Shown in pieces: positions 1-13,361 of a stretch of 64,000 nucleotides of DNA; position 1 is the first letter of the stretch; every line of letters begins with the position of its first letter. The notes under the pieces were generated by a model. It ran no database searches and had not been told where the DNA came from. It saw nothing but the letters and a program-made list of their open reading frames with translations. Origin of the DNA: Aulostomus chinensis (lineage: Eukaryota; Chordata; Actinopteri; Syngnathiformes; Aulostomidae); NCBI GenBank assembly GCA_037954235.1, contig JBBMOA010000020.1, positions 13,465,677 to 13,529,676 of the forward strand, written 5' to 3'. Both the position numbers and the translations under genes were made by a program.

Positions 1-82
1 AACATGTCCTCTTTGGAAAAGTTTTTTGTGTATCAAACAATTCTCATCTCACTCACTCTCATGAACTTGTCGTGTATTGTAG

Positions 83-199
83 GCGATGTGACGACCCAGG
101 TGGCCCTTCAGGCTGCTCTGAAGTTTAACGGAGGCGGCCACATTAACCACACTATCTTCTGGACAAACCTCTCGCCAAATGGTGGAGGCGAGCCACAGG
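83..199 (+). CDS. sod2: sod2 exon (GDVTTQVALQ...GGGEPQ)
   Basis: The exon follows an AG at 81-82 and ends before GT at 200-201; it is 117 nt with phase 1 at both ends. It encodes the helical hairpin end and the HINHTIFW segment that holds one Mn ligand. Bases 1-82 are the end of the preceding intron. Confidence 0.96.
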
Positions 200-1881
200 G
201 TAAGGTAACCACTCTACCTTTCTGCATCAGGTGCACTTGTGTGCTTATCTTTTTTTTTTCCATGTAGGTGCGTCGTCTCTTTATGCATTAGAATGATCTG
301 TAATGAAATGAATCAAAGAACTTGTGGACAGGCAGCATGCGAACTGCTGTTTCACAACGCCTAAATTGTTGTTGCCTGCCATGTTTTGACTGCAGGATCT
401 ATTAGTGTTTCCTAATGTCAAAGTGGGAAATGTTAGCCTGATTCTGTGTACTGTCCATCAAGGGGTACATTGAGGCAAGGATGTTTGTGAACTAGAACGT
501 GTAAATAATTTAATTTATGTGAGTTGTTGACTGACGGGGGTCCTTCACTAGACAATGTCGATAATTATAAAGAATTCAAACTCGTGATTTAGTGTCGGTT
601 GCCTGTCTGATTTCTGTGGTATTTCTGTCCCCTGGTGGTCAAAGTGGGTATAATGAGTGATTAATGCTGCACTATAGTTCAGCTCAGAAATTAGAATTTT
701 CAAGTTGAACTTTAGTGCAGCGTTAATCACACTGGCACCAACTCAAACTCATTGTTCCCACTTTGACCACCAGGGGACAGAAAGACTACAGTGACCACTC
801 TTTGCCACCACCCCCTTGGGTGGTTATATACCTGATACTTCCCACCCGAATTTTAGAACTGAAGAAGCTTCTTGGATGAGAGGCGAAACGTCTTCACCTA
901 CAAGAGGATTGAGTCCAGTTGCCCAGTTTGATCATTTTTTACAGTGACCAGCTTCAGACAGACCACTGACACTTATTCAAATTGGTTTAAATGCTTTATA
1001 AACTCAGAAATTTGAATTTCAAAGTTTCCAGTTGAAAATTTCAAAAGGAACCATTCTGAGATCACAATTCCAAAAGGCTGCTCCGTCCATTACTGGTACA
1101 ACCACTTTGATAATTACATTTTTCTGGACTTTTATGTATATTTATTATTATTATTATTATTATTTGTGTCTCTGTAAAATCAGAGGTGCACACATCACTC
1201 TTCATATACTATTTGTAGGCATTTTATTTTGATGTTTGTATGCCAAAGTACCACATATTGTTGTTAAGTGACAGGTGGCTGAAACGGGAACATTGCAGTT
1301 AAAAAAATAAAATAAAATACACTCACTTCTAACTGTACATTCGTCTCCAGACTTCTGAGGTTCAAAGGAAGGTAGTGTATGGCAGCTCTCTGTCAGACAG
1401 TATGTGCATGTTAGAAATAAAGAATAGGTAAATGTAATGATGTGAGAAATCTTGCTGTCTGTCTTGTAGGTGAGCTGATGGAGGCCATCAAACGGGACTT
1501 TGGCTCCTTCCAGAAGATGAAGGAGAAGATGTCGGCTGCTACGGTGGCAGTGCAGGGCTCAGGCTGGGGCTGGCTGGGCTTTGAAAAGGAGAGCGGGAGA
1601 CTTCGCATTGCCGCTTGTGCCAACCAGGATCCTCTGCAGGGCACCACAGGTCAGCCGAGCCTCATTTCATTGTCGTCAGGTGCCACGTCAACAAAAAGTC
1701 AGTCAGGGTTATTGTTGTGTGTCTCTGACCCTCAGGTCTCATCCCCCTCCTGGGTATCGATGTATGGGAGCATGCCTACTATCTCCAGTACAAGAATGTC
1801 AGGCCGGACTACGTGAAGGCTATATGGAACGTCATCAGCTGGGAGAATGTGAGCGAGCGTCTCCAGACTGCCAAAAAGTAG
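83..1881 (+). CDS. sod2: sod2, mitochondrial Mn superoxide dismutase, last three coding exons (5' part outside window)
   Basis: Superoxide dismutase 2 converts superoxide to hydrogen peroxide and oxygen in the mitochondrial matrix and works as a manganese homotetramer. Three exons are visible: 83-199, 1470-1649 and 1736-1881 (stop TAG at 1879-1881). They have canonical AG/GT borders, matching phases and 443 nt of coding sequence (146 residues after the split first codon). Three family markers are present: the second metal histidine in GGGHINHTIFW, the active-site Gln in CANQDPLQGTTG, and the Mn/Fe-SOD signature DVWEHAYY, which supplies the Asp and His metal ligands. Exon sizes of 117 and 180 nt match those I remember for the vertebrate gene. 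The mitochondrial presequence and the first His ligand region lie upstream of the window. The frame is intact, so this looks like a working gene. Identification is very secure. Confidence 0.97.
200..1469 (+). other. sod2 intron with a foldback element and a dispersed repeat
   Basis: This intron holds no exon that I can see. It contains the foldback element at 624-781 and, at about 848-937, a stretch resembling a dispersed repeat common in teleosts (family not resolved). A TTA triplet run lies at about 1141-1164. Confidence 0.7.
624..781. repeat. Foldback (MITE-like) inverted repeat
   Basis: Bases 624-648 and 757-781 are a perfect 25-bp inverted repeat. An inner imperfect inverted pair lies at about 658-684 and 702-730, and a short extra stretch sits in the right arm. 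The whole could fold into a long hairpin. It has no coding content, so it is probably a small non-autonomous element. Confidence 0.75.
1470..1649 (+). CDS. sod2: sod2 exon (ELMEAIKRDFG...DPLQGTT)
   Basis: This 180-nt exon, phase 1 at both ends, follows AG at 1468-1469 and is followed by GT at 1650. It encodes the GSGWGWLGF strand and the NQDP loop with the active-site Gln. An open reading frame on the opposite strand here is only its shadow. Confidence 0.97.
1736..1881 (+). CDS. sod2: sod2 terminal coding exon
   Basis: The exon follows AG at 1734-1735 after a short 86-bp intron. It reads LIPLLGIDVWEHAYY and ends VSERLQTAKK-stop at 1879-1881. It carries the last two metal ligands (Asp and His of DVWEH). 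Confidence 0.97.
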
Positions 1882-2303
1882 AATCCTCAGACCTTCTTCC
1901 CCTCTGGCCTGGAAACAGTCGTTGCAAATAATTTAATCCTAGAACAAAACATGGAGCGGTGACATTTTTGTATTCAGACAAAATAATCCAGATCGATTCA
2001 GATTAAATTGTCTTGATGGCGACAACACTTCACCTGCTGGAATGAACGTCACATTTTATTTGCAAGTGCTGTTTTTTTTTTTTTTTTTCCTGTTTTTTTT
2101 TTTTTTTAACCCCAGGTCTGTTGTTAACTCAGAAAAAAAAAACAACGAACAAACATGGCCTCCTTTTCATGTAAAAGCTGGCTTTATTGATGACACGAAA
2201 ATACTGTCTGCCGTGTCACATAGTGAGGTGTTGTTGGAATGAGTCCTACTGAAATCACTTCATGTTGTTGCAGTCCATGTTTATGATGTATAATAATAAT
2301 AAA
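1882..2303 (+). other. sod2: sod2 3'UTR with candidate polyadenylation signal
   Basis: An AATAAA hexamer lies at 2298-2303, about 420 bp after the stop, and is followed by a T-rich stretch suitable for cleavage. Long T runs occur at about 2071-2107. A second AATAAA near 3041 could mark a longer transcript. Confidence 0.6.
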
Positions 2304-4429
2304 ATTATAGGACTTTAATTGTACCAGTTGGATGTTCAGTGTTTTTTTTATTTCATTTTTTTTTTGTTCTAATGTTCATGGTAAGAAATGCTGTTGAGAG
2401 AAGAGAATCAAACGCTCAGGTACTGGACGTGAACATGTCCACACACTCACACTGAAAATCTGATTTAAGATCCTCAAAGCAGCTGATCAAATTATAAAAT
2501 TGCATTTCAGATTTCATCACACTCTCATTTTGTTTGTTTATTTTTTAAACTTTTTTTTATAGATCTGAGTTGTTGTTTTTAATTACTATTGAACTTGAAA
2601 GCAGCAATGATGAATAGTGAAGCTGCATTAGTTCAGGCAAAGAAAAAAAAATGGTTGGAATTGAAAGATGCGGAGATGACATATATCTTATGTCCTGAAT
2701 TTGACAGTGAATCTCAGACACGGTAACAACGTGCACTTCTCAGCCTGCCTGCCAGTGCAGATGTGGGTGGGTTTTTTTTGGGGGGGGGGTTTTGAGAAGG
2801 AGGGTGGTGTGCGTGTGTGCGCGCGTGCACACTCATGCAAGAGATTTATTAGATCAAGTCAATGTGCACACCAACAGGAGGTGCGAGGTCACAGCTCTGG
2901 CCCCTTGTGTCAGTTTTCACCAGCACACAGGATTTAGACTTGACTCTCATCCACGTTTAGAGTAGTTCTCACACCAGAGTTGTAATTCAACCCTATATAT
3001 TAAGCATTATGTGTAGTTGATGTGAATTTTTTTACTGAAAAATAAATCTATAAAACTTTCTGGATTGATTTTACTTTGTGGAAATACGCTACGGAGAATT
3101 TCACCCTAGGTCATGAAAAACATGAGAATATCACGCAACTTGGAAATCATGTAACAAATGAAAACTGTCTTAAAAAGTGTGGAAAAGTCACAGCAATACA
3201 TGTGTGGAACCTCTTAAGTGTACCTAATTATTTGACAACTTCCTATATACAAAATAAGGTATGATCCTACAATAAACTGCAATCTGTGTGGGTTGAAAAT
3301 CTAGAGGTGATTGAGAAGCAGGTTCAATAAAATTTCAGGCTCGTCTACGCTGCTTTTTTTTTAATCTTATCACCAAAAGGGGGCAGTGTTGCACAAGGTT
3401 TCCACCTATGACGCTCTTAAGTTCACCGGGTTGAAAACTCCCCACTTTCTATGCAAGAAACTTTATAATCAAATGCATTTTTTTTTAAAAATGGAGATAT
3501 GCAAATGCTGCATTCACGCTCATACCAGTATATAACATCTCTCACACAAACTTTAAAGATCTACAGCAGTAGTTGTAGTCGTGTCTGTAGTTCGTAGTAT
3601 CCATGGACCAGGTTCCATACAAAAGACTGCATCGAGTTGAACGGTTCAAATAACTTCCAGCTGGTTCATCTCATGTCATCCAACATGGCTCCTCTCATCC
3701 TGCCAACTGATTAGGATGCTCATTTTGCTATTGGGAATGTCACATTCCACAGATGTGTGATGGAGAGGTGAGATGGTTTTCAGTGGACATTGAGAGTTCA
3801 AGCACATGGTGACCAGACTTGGATCTCCAGACTGGAGCCTCATGCTTGTACTGACAGCTAGGAAGACATTGGCTACTTGTATAAAGTGGTGATTTAACAA
3901 AGAATGAATGCGCCTTGATTAAGTGCATGAATTATTTAGAACATATTGGTGTGGCTGGCTTGGCTCCACTATAAATTGGATTTTTTTTATTTTTTTTTAA
4001 TTCTTTTTGGGACTCACCATAAAAAATGCTACTAACATGTCAGGAACCAGCTGTGGTGGCTAATGACAAACAACTTGAGTCTGCTTTTTCAATTGTACAG
4101 GAAATTACTGCTTCACTGTCATAAAAATCAAGCTCTCAAGAGAAGTCTTCTATTAGATGATGGTTCGTCTAAATGTGGCCTACTTTTGCTGTAAAAATTA
4201 GGGTGTGCCAAAAATGATTTCCCCCTTCCTCTAGTCGTAAAAAAGAATGGAACTCCAGATTAGGTTTATTCAACCTCTGGTAGGGACGAGAGGAAAATAT
4301 TTGGGAAATGTCTCGGGTGAGGAGTTAAAGTCGATTCTGAAGGCTGTTGTCTTGCTCTTTCTCTCTTCAGTGTTCTTTCTTTCAAAATAAGGCAACAAAA
4401 ACCTCTTAAATGATAATTATACATTCGAT

Positions 4430-4712
4430 TTGGTGGCTATGACCTTCATCCCAACCCCGTTTTTGCTCATACAAACAAACAGAAACACATTTATGGGTTA
4501 TTTACATGGACTTCCATTCATTTCCTGGAGACTTATCTTAACCCGAACCATAATCACTTCATGCCTAACCCTAACCCTAATCTCAACCACTGACCCAAAT
4601 ATCAGCCATCCCTGATCAGATGGTTTGTCTGGTTTGTGTCCCTGACGGCGGCGTAAGTCATCTCTTCTCTCCAAAGACACACACACACACGCGCGCGCGC
4701 GCGTGTTAAGAA
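4430..4712. repeat. Interspersed repeat with CCCTAA-like core and AC/GC microsatellite
   Basis: The stretch contains telomere-like CCTAACCCTAACCCTAA (about 4564-4580) in a region of related degenerate words, and ends in an AC then GC run at about 4675-4705. Similar composition is seen at 25281-25613, which suggests one repeat type. Confidence 0.55.
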
Positions 4713-5566
4713 ACACAAGCTCTGCTGTTGGTGCGGTTTCTGACTGGATCACACACGAGCACGCAATGAGACACACGTGGCTCCATTTTAGAGCCTCACT
4801 TTCGTTTTCAGGGCATCCACGCTGGAGGTGCATCCTGTATCCCTTACTGATTTAAATTAGACTCTGCGTTACCACACACTAAGCTTCTAATTTTTGGGGG
4901 GAGGGGGGGGGGTTACTCCCTTTTCCTTCTTTTCTTGGGCTTTTGAACTAAAGTGACAGATGAATCAACAGGCTTTGTGAAGTATGATACCACTGGAGTA
5001 TATTTGTCTTTGATTCGTTTCATTTACCTCCAAGCTCATCTGATATCCAAGTTATGCATACTTGGCACATGATTTCTTCCTGGATAACAGTCAACATCTT
5101 CTTGCATGTGCGAGCTGCACAGCTTTGTCATCATATTTCTAGGCTCTGAACCAGTGGGGGGGGGCACTGTTTTTTTTGTTTTTTTTCCAGAGGGACGTAG
5201 TGGCTTAGATAAAGTAAGTGAAGGGCCACATGTTGAACATCCAAAGCATGGGTCTAATTACTCAGTTCCTATGATCCTATATTATTGAAAAATAATTCAG
5301 CTGAGCAATAATTAAGCTGGAGGACAATTTCTGAGCTTTTTCTTTTTTTATTTCTTGCAGTGACAAGTGTGTGGTGTAGCCTGCATACTCAGCCTCCGCA
5401 GTACTCTTGGCACATCCGACGTGCTGCCTTCAGGCCGCCTCTTGTTCGAACATATTTAGATGTCCTCTCGTGGTTAAAAACATTCAGAGTCAGCTTTCCC
5501 TTTTTCTTTTTTCTTTTTTCATGCATTCATCCTACTTCTGATTTTGTCAGTTAAACATCACTTACC

Positions 5567-5690
5567 TTTTAGCGCCCTAAGGGTTGCCGGTTTGATCCTT
5601 GCTTCCCCTGTAGGCCATGTACTTGTGCAAGGTAATGAACCCCTAATTGCTCCTAAGTACTTCATAAATACAGTAAATTTGCCTTTCAGG
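5567..5690 (+). repeat. tRNA-derived SINE remnant
   Basis: A Pol III B-box-like GGTTTGATCC lies at 5589-5598. It is followed by words shared with the fuller copy at 43019-43272 (TTGTGCAAG, GAACCCCT, TTGCTCC). The A-box region is not clear, so the copy is truncated or diverged. Confidence 0.55.
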
Positions 5691-8600
5691 TAACAACTAT
5701 TGTGTACCTCGTTGTAAAGTCTTACCAAAAAATGAACATAAAACTGCCTTTTATCCATTTTTCGTTCTCCTTTAAGGACGTGGAGTGCGGGGCCCACTCC
5801 GGCCCCGGGGTCGTATTTTGCCCATGTGTGCTCTAAACGATCCTCCATGCTACAGATTTTCTCCCTGGCGTGACTTTTCTGTGTTGTTTGCGCTATACAA
5901 CGCTCTCATTGTCATTTTTTCACTCAAAAGAAATTTTTACAAGTGTCAACACCGAGGAGGTAAAACTTTCCAGCATCTGTCGTCCCTTGTTCCTGGCAAA
6001 GAGGGTGCTGGAGCTAAATCCAGACTACCTGTACGGGTCCTGGTCTGAGTGCTCTGGAGTGGAGCAGACACTGGGAGCCAGAAACCACATATTTCACTTA
6101 GCTTGACAGGATGATTGATTCGTCATGGCTGCTGAAAAGAGCAGACAGACAGAGAAGTGTCCTCAAGAGCCTGAACAGAGTGAAGGTATGTACAGTATTT
6201 CATCAGCTCTATGATCTGGCATCTTCTGTTTCATCTGCATTAACGTCTCCACACCTAAAATTCGGAGTCCGACAGAGCCTTGCGGAAAGAGAAGGAAAGT
6301 TTTAGCGAGAGGGCGGCAGAGGGTGATAAAAATCTGGGCAGACCTGAGGTCATTTGGGTTCATGCGGGAGTGATGCATGGGACAAATCCGCACGGAGATC
6401 AATGACTTTTCTTTTAAGAAAATGAAAGGCTCTTCATACAGCCAACTCGGTCTAACACAAGGACACAAACTGCAGATGTCTGTATCCATAAAATGAGCCC
6501 TAATTGCACACGTTATTCTCATAAAGCCTCATCTCTGGAGCAGATTGCTTTCCAGCCTGGTGAAACGATGATCCGGCCTTTGAAGCTGAAGTTGTTTGTA
6601 CCTGTACTCGTTTTCATCTGCATCATGTTCTAAGGCCGTCCTCTCCATTTTTTTCATTTTGGCAATTAAAAATGTTGGATTATGATTTAATAACCCCAAT
6701 GGATTTAATCAAGGGAGCGGATTTTTTTTTTTCTTTTTCTTGGCGCCGGTCATTGTTCGTTGAGAGTTAGCACACAGCAGCTCTTTGGCTTGACGCTCAG
6801 GATGTTCCAGGGGAAAAGAAAAATACGAGTGTTTCTGTGGAATACCCCAAAACTAGAGTATTATAATGCAGCAAGGTGCCTTCAAGTTCAGCAGACTTGA
6901 CTTCCTGTTTGGGATGGAGCCATCCCTGCTCCAAAGTACTCCCACCAGGCTCCGCTGAGAAAAAGAAGGGAGTCTTTGATGGTCGTATCCTAAATCCATC
7001 TCACCAGGTGGCCCCTCGCAACAGTTTGCTTCCATGACCTCGTTCACATGAAAACATTTTTCCTCCTTCACTTCCAGGTATCCACAAACGTTTCACTGAT
7101 GCTGCCAGACAGTAGCGAGAGAGACGGCGTCTTTTGTTTCACTTTTAGGAGAGCCAGGGAACGGTCGTAAAACCCTACAGATTTACTGAAATGGCTATTT
7201 TGTTGTTAGGTATGTATAAGGGAACCGACAGCGATCGCCGCTGGTCATATCACCTGTTTGTCGACGTCAGCAAAGAGAAGATACGAATGCTACTTTTCGT
7301 TGTCGTTCACATCGCTACACCACCCATACATTTTTTTTGGGGCGGTAGAATGTGCAGCACATGCCCCAAAACAATATACATGCCCTTTTCACAATGTTGA
7401 CTTGACATTCCAGGGTACATTCATCATTCTCCTCTTCCATTTCTGCAGCCATGGCTCTGGTATTGTTCATGCTTGCTCACTAGATCTTTGCGAACACGAA
7501 ATAGAATAAATTGGATCAATTAGACCCATGTTTACCCTTCTATACATCAAAATGGCTGCTGTGAAAAGGGTCTATCCTCAAGGATCACTAATGGTACACT
7601 AGAAGTGTGCGGTGCGGGTAATTACCTCCACTTCCTCATTGTTTTTGCTGTTTTTTAATCATCTATCTTGGGGCCCAGAGTATGCGGCCTTTCCATTCCT
7701 TCGAGTTAATGCAAAATCAAACCAGCCTGACCTTTGGAGTTTCTTTTTCTAAATGATGCTGCTAATTTCTATTATAGTGAGGAAATATAAAGTCTAATAC
7801 AATGATTCTGCATTGTACTTGAATGCAGGTTGTGTGCTACATAAACCCAGATCACATCAGATATTCAACTCGCACCGAGGATGAGATCTTTTTGATGTTC
7901 AAAAGGCAGGTCCATTCATGCAGTGCCCCTCCTCGCTCAGTCCGTGATAGTCCTCTTGTCTGATTGTCAGTACCGTGCATGCAAACGTGCATGAAAATTT
8001 CTGAATTAGAAAGACACAGTGATTAAAAAAAAACAAGGCGAAGCAGACAAAACTAGAGTGAATCCGGGGGATGGCGTTGGCAAATGTGAGGATTCAGATT
8101 GGGATGAGGTGAATATGCCGCAGACCAGACCTTTAACATGTCAACGTCAATGCACTTCCTCTCAGTGCGGCTCATCACGTCTGCAGTTTTCCTACAAAAA
8201 GTCCCCAAAAAAATAAAAAATCCAAAGGTAACCAACATTTCAAGTTTGAGCCCAACTAGGGTTCCATGATCAAAGTTGCATGTTCATGAGTGTACAAGAG
8301 GTGGAACAAAACATAAATTCTATTAGCTGTTCCACAAATGCCAACGCATTGAGCTGTGTCTGCACTTTTTCCCTCTCAACCTTTACCAACACATTGTGGA
8401 AAGCTGGCTGTGTCAGGAACAGCAGCAGCAGACATTTTCCCGCGGAGGCTGAATAAAGGACAATCTCTTTATTACACATTAGCTGGAAAAAAAGGCCCTT
8501 TGACAAATGTTCTTGCAGGAGACACGAGAATACAAAACGAAGCGAAGCACACAAGTATTTTTCTTTGTCAACATTTTTGCACATGGTACAATTGCTGTTG

Positions 8601-11305
8601 CTAGGGGTTTCTCAACAAACAAGCACGATTACTGAGGATGAATGTGGAATGACTCATGTGGACGGATGATGTAATTTATTAAAGTTTATTGAAATTTCAA
8701 TCAGGTTTTATTTACAGTTACAGGTGCCTAACTGCAATGTAAACTTGAATTTTGATTTGGACCGTTGTGTCCTTTCTCATGTTTATACATAATGTTATTT
8801 TGATAAAGGGGCTGCTGGAAACATGAGCTAATGAAGCGTTAACTCGCTAACGAGCAACGTTAGTTCCACTGCTCACGCTGCCCCAGCTAATGTAGCATTT
8901 CGCACCATTTTTGAATGCTGTTTGTTTCCCAGAGTTTTGAGACTTAGTGTTTAGTTTCTAAGTCTGGCTTTTGTTTTGTTTGCAATTAAACTTCAGCGTA
9001 ATCTTGTCCTGCCTGGCCTGCTCTCCTTTTCTCTGCGTTTGGGTCCTGCTATCACTGCCATCACCCTGGCGAGGTTATATGGTTTCAAAACAACACGTTC
9101 AAAATAACTGTTGCACAAACTTGAGGTTGAATACAGTGCAAATTCAAGATGCTAATCTGTACCAACTATACTGTGGCTGACATCACATGACAGTCGCTGT
9201 GGTTACATGTGACTTGTTAGCATCACATTAGCCAGAAACATTAACCTCACGACACATAACAACGTGGCCGTTATATATCCGACCAGCCCACTTTTACTGC
9301 TAAAACGGTCGTGTCCTGCAAACCCCATCAACTTTTGGGTGTAATGTATTCTTCTAATTGACAAAACTCATAACCTGATTCCAGTGTCAAATTGGATTCA
9401 GTAACCACAGGAATCTGTTTTCATCTTAAAAAACTGCTCTCAGTTGAATACCATGAGATCATGCTGAGTAGAAAAAAAAACTTGTTGTCTGTAATTTCTT
9501 TTTTTTTGTGTGTGTGTGTAAGAATCCAGAAGAATCCATTCATCAATCTGTTTTATTGTCTAAACACATCTCCATATGGAAAACTAGGAGCTTAAACCAG
9601 CATGGAAAGAATGACTAGGTCATGACAGAAGCCATTTTGAGGAAAAAAAATGGAAATAAGTCTTGAGAGGAGACTTTTGGGGGCTTTTAACTCTCCTGGT
9701 CTTGACCCACCTGCAGGCTCTCAAGGTAACCGCACTCCACAGCGAGCGTACAACTGTCTCTCGCTGCTTATTATATATGAGCAAAGTCCAAAATAGAGGC
9801 AACCCAATAGTACAAATACTTGTTGCTTTGGTAGTGTTTCTTTTAGTCAAAAGGTGCTTTTCTGACCTTTTGGTTAACATCATTGGGTACATACCTCAAC
9901 ACAGGACCATGCTTGTCTTTTACCTCAGTATTTGAGAGCGTACTATTTTAAAACACGAGAGCAAGACAAGAGGAAGTGTCCAAAGTCATGCCCGAAATTT
10001 AGCTTTGTAATGTGAACACTGTGTCTTTGGTTCATGACCTGTTTAGGACCCTCCAATGAGGTGCTGATTGCTCCTGGGAGAAATGAAGATGTGTTACATG
10101 TGACTTGTGTGTGTATGTGTCTGTATGTATGTGTGTGTGTGTGTGGGGGGGGGGGGGTGGAGGGTGCAAGAGGGCAAGAGGGGAAATATCAAGCAGCAGA
10201 TACGGAGAGTGTAGAGCCGCACATTCAGTGATCATGTTAATGTGCAAATGTTTGTATGTGTGTGTGATGGATTTTCACTCCGCCAGGGGATTTTCCACAG
10301 TCTCCGCTGTATTCAGAAACAGATGCAAAGTTGGCAGTCAAACCAGCAGCAGAACGCCTCGGAGAAAGAAACCCTCAAAGCTTCATTCTTCCCGCTGTCC
10401 CTGCTAATTTCACACTTCCTCACTGCCGTCCCTCCTTAAAATACCACCTCCTCATATATTCCTCTTTTCCCTCCTGCCAAACTGTTGCACTCCTCTGTCT
10501 GGGTCTTCTCATTCTTGCATTATCAGACCTATTTTTTTTATACAACAGAAACTGATAAACACACTGAAATGGAATCCATTAACTTACAGACACCTCCTTG
10601 ATGTTTTGCCCAAACACAGCTTCACAAGCATCTGTAAGCTCTTTCTTTAAAGATCCCGTCCAATGAAAAACAAATTTTTCAGCTTGTCATTTTGGTGTTT
10701 TTCATACGCATACATGCGAGGGAAGAGCATTCTTACTTTGAAACTGCAGTGAATTAATGAGAACATGGATTCAGGTTAAATCAAAGCCAGGAATGGCAGT
10801 TATCATCTTCTCTCTGTACGTCGTTTCAAAGCACACATGCAGATTTTCGAGTCAAATTTCTCGCACGTCACTCATCTCTCGCAAGATGAAATCACCACTT
10901 TGATGACAAGTTTTCAGTGGACAGGCAGATGTAACTGACAGGTCATTCATCCTCTTGCTCTCTGTTTCTCCCACTAATCCCCCCCCCCCCCTCCCCCGTC
11001 CATGTGAGGTGATTCAGCAAGAAGTCTTTACGGCAGCACGTGAGTGACCTCATCCTCTCACAACATCTGCAACAGAGTTTTAGCAGCTCGAGTAGCGTGA
11101 AGGGTTTGATCATGACAAACACATGCATACAAATAGAGGAAAAAAATACACAAGCCTACACGCACACACGCGCGTGCACGCATGCGCAAAATCTTGAGCT
11201 TCAAACAGAAATAGTTGTGAGGATCTGTGCAAATGTCCTCGTAAGTCCTAACGTCCTCGCAGTGCGGTGTCTTGTCAAGTGTTGGTTCACACACGAATAG
11301 AAAGA

Positions 11306-11412
11306 CACACACACACACACACATACACACACACACACTGGAAACAACCTGAATATGAAACAGTGCTTTTTACGCGCAAAAAAAAATTATACATTATCTT
11401 TTGAGACTGAAT

Positions 11413-11456
<44 letters not shown>
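11306..11456. repeat. AC and GT microsatellites
   Basis: An AC run (about 11306-11338) is followed by a pure GT run (about 11411-11456). The two tracts are complementary and separated by about 70 bp. Confidence 0.9.
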
Positions 11457-11457
<1 letters not shown>

Positions 11458-13310
11458 GTGATGCTGAAATAATCATAACTGTAACAATCTTTAATTGGTG
11501 GAGTTCATGCTGCATATAAATGCACTACTTTTAATAAATTTCACTATAAATCTTATTTTTGATCAAAGTCACAAGGGTATAAAAAAAATCGTCATCGTCG
11601 TCAAGAAAACTGTTCAGTCCTCAGTGTATATTACATGTTTTTGTTTGCTAAATCAGCTGCTCTCTAAATTTGTATATACATAATTGCTACGGCAAATGTG
11701 CCGTGAAAAGAAAAAGCTGTTGCCTGTTACGCATTTATTTATTTGGAATCATGTTTCTGGCCACATGTACGTCCACGATTGCTAATTGCTTCACTATGTT
11801 CGCCACCAGTTGCACACTTTGACTGGGCTCTTTGTGTGATGCAGGTATTTCAAAGGAGGTTTTTGGGTTTCATTTGCTGGAAACCGATCGAAATTGTGCA
11901 GAAGACAATGCTGAACGCTGTGACCCTTCATGAGCTGAGAAAACCTGCGGATTTGGATGGTAATCCCCTGTCTGTAGACCCCTATTTGACCCCTTTCACA
12001 TAATGATCATCATTCGATCCGTCAATAATTCAAGATATAGTTCCCTAGCGACACCTCAACCCACATTCAGGGAGTGACGGTGTGTCAAGGTGGGTCCGTA
12101 CCGTGGCAATCATCATCTGCTCCCTGCTCTGCTTCTGTTTTCTGGCCGTCGCCTGGGCCTCGGCCCACCCTCCAGCCCTCCAGCCCGCCCCGGCAGCTCC
12201 TGTAGTGATGTGACTTTTCCATCCTGAGACGTGTGGGCCTCGCTCAGCCAATCAGCCAGAAAAAGAAAAAAATGCTGTTCTTTCACAACATCTCTTGGCT
12301 AAGAGACAGAGGATGTTTTTAAATACTGAGTGATTAATAACACATCAAGGAAAATATTACCTTGGACACCTCCTCGGGAAACTGCATCCTAAATTTTCCG
12401 TGTATGTCTTTCCTTTGGTATGAGATGAATTTTCAAGATGTGAGGTTTGTCTGTGTTAATGCAGCTTCCAAGTAGGGAGGAGAGAAATGCATTTTATGAT
12501 TTATGAGACAAGTTTAAGGCGGCGCTGTCTCCGTTGTGTATAACTTCCATTAGCAGTATCAATGTTTGTGTGTGATTATGCGGTGTTTTTGTGTCTATAC
12601 AGTAAGAGTGTGGTCTCTTTGCAGCCGTATGCAAACACAGACGGAAGTACTTGTGTTTCTGTTTACTCCACATCTGTCAGGGTCCCTGTGCATATCAATA
12701 AATCTCATCCCTCAAGTGCTTTCCAGTGGGAACTAAATGATAAGTGCCTATAAGTCCCAGACGAATTCCATCTCTGCCCAAAAGTTACCGCCTGTAAATC
12801 CAGACGGAATCTTTGTTTTGTTGTGTTGTCTGTCTGTCACTGGTAGAAGGGGTGTAACATTTATAACCCCCCAAAAAGAAAGAGGGAGACGGAGTGTAAG
12901 TGACAGATGGAAATGGAGGCAACTGACAGACACAAAAAAAAAAGAGACATGTCAAATTCAATAAGCCCAAGGCAAGATTGTGTCTGCAGGTCAAACAGCA
13001 TTTGCTAACAATTCCTCACATTTGTTTTAACTGGAGCACCAGATGAGTTTTGACACGCAGGGTAATGCCACGAGAAAGTCGGTCAGGTTAAGAGTCTTTA
13101 GCTCTGCTGCTCTACCTGTGCGGTGCAAAATAATTACTCAAAAGAGATGTTTGCACTTTTGATTGACTTTAAAGGATCATAGAGTTCAATAGCCTGAAGT
13201 CATGTGGAGAGAAATTCCAACAGGGTAACGCACATATTCCACCTTCGTCGAACACATGGCACAGAGAAATAAGTCACCGTGTCAGCTCTGCTCACAATGA
13301 ACTGAGAGAT

Positions 13311-13313
<3 letters not shown>

Positions 13314-13354
<41 letters not shown>
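13314..13354. repeat. GA microsatellite
   Basis: A nearly pure GA tract of about 40 bp with no coding context. Confidence 0.9.

Positions 13355-13361
<7 letters not shown>

Noticed and set aside
4564..4580. CCCTAA repeats as a possible interstitial telomere
   Set aside because: Only two to three units are exact and the surroundings match a dispersed repeat, so a chromosome-fusion scar is not supported.
5934..6106. Plus-strand stretch reading LAKRVLELNPDYLYGSWSEC
   Set aside because: It looks superficially like a TPR or prenyltransferase-alpha repeat, but there is no second repeat, no splice context and no matching neighbour exons.
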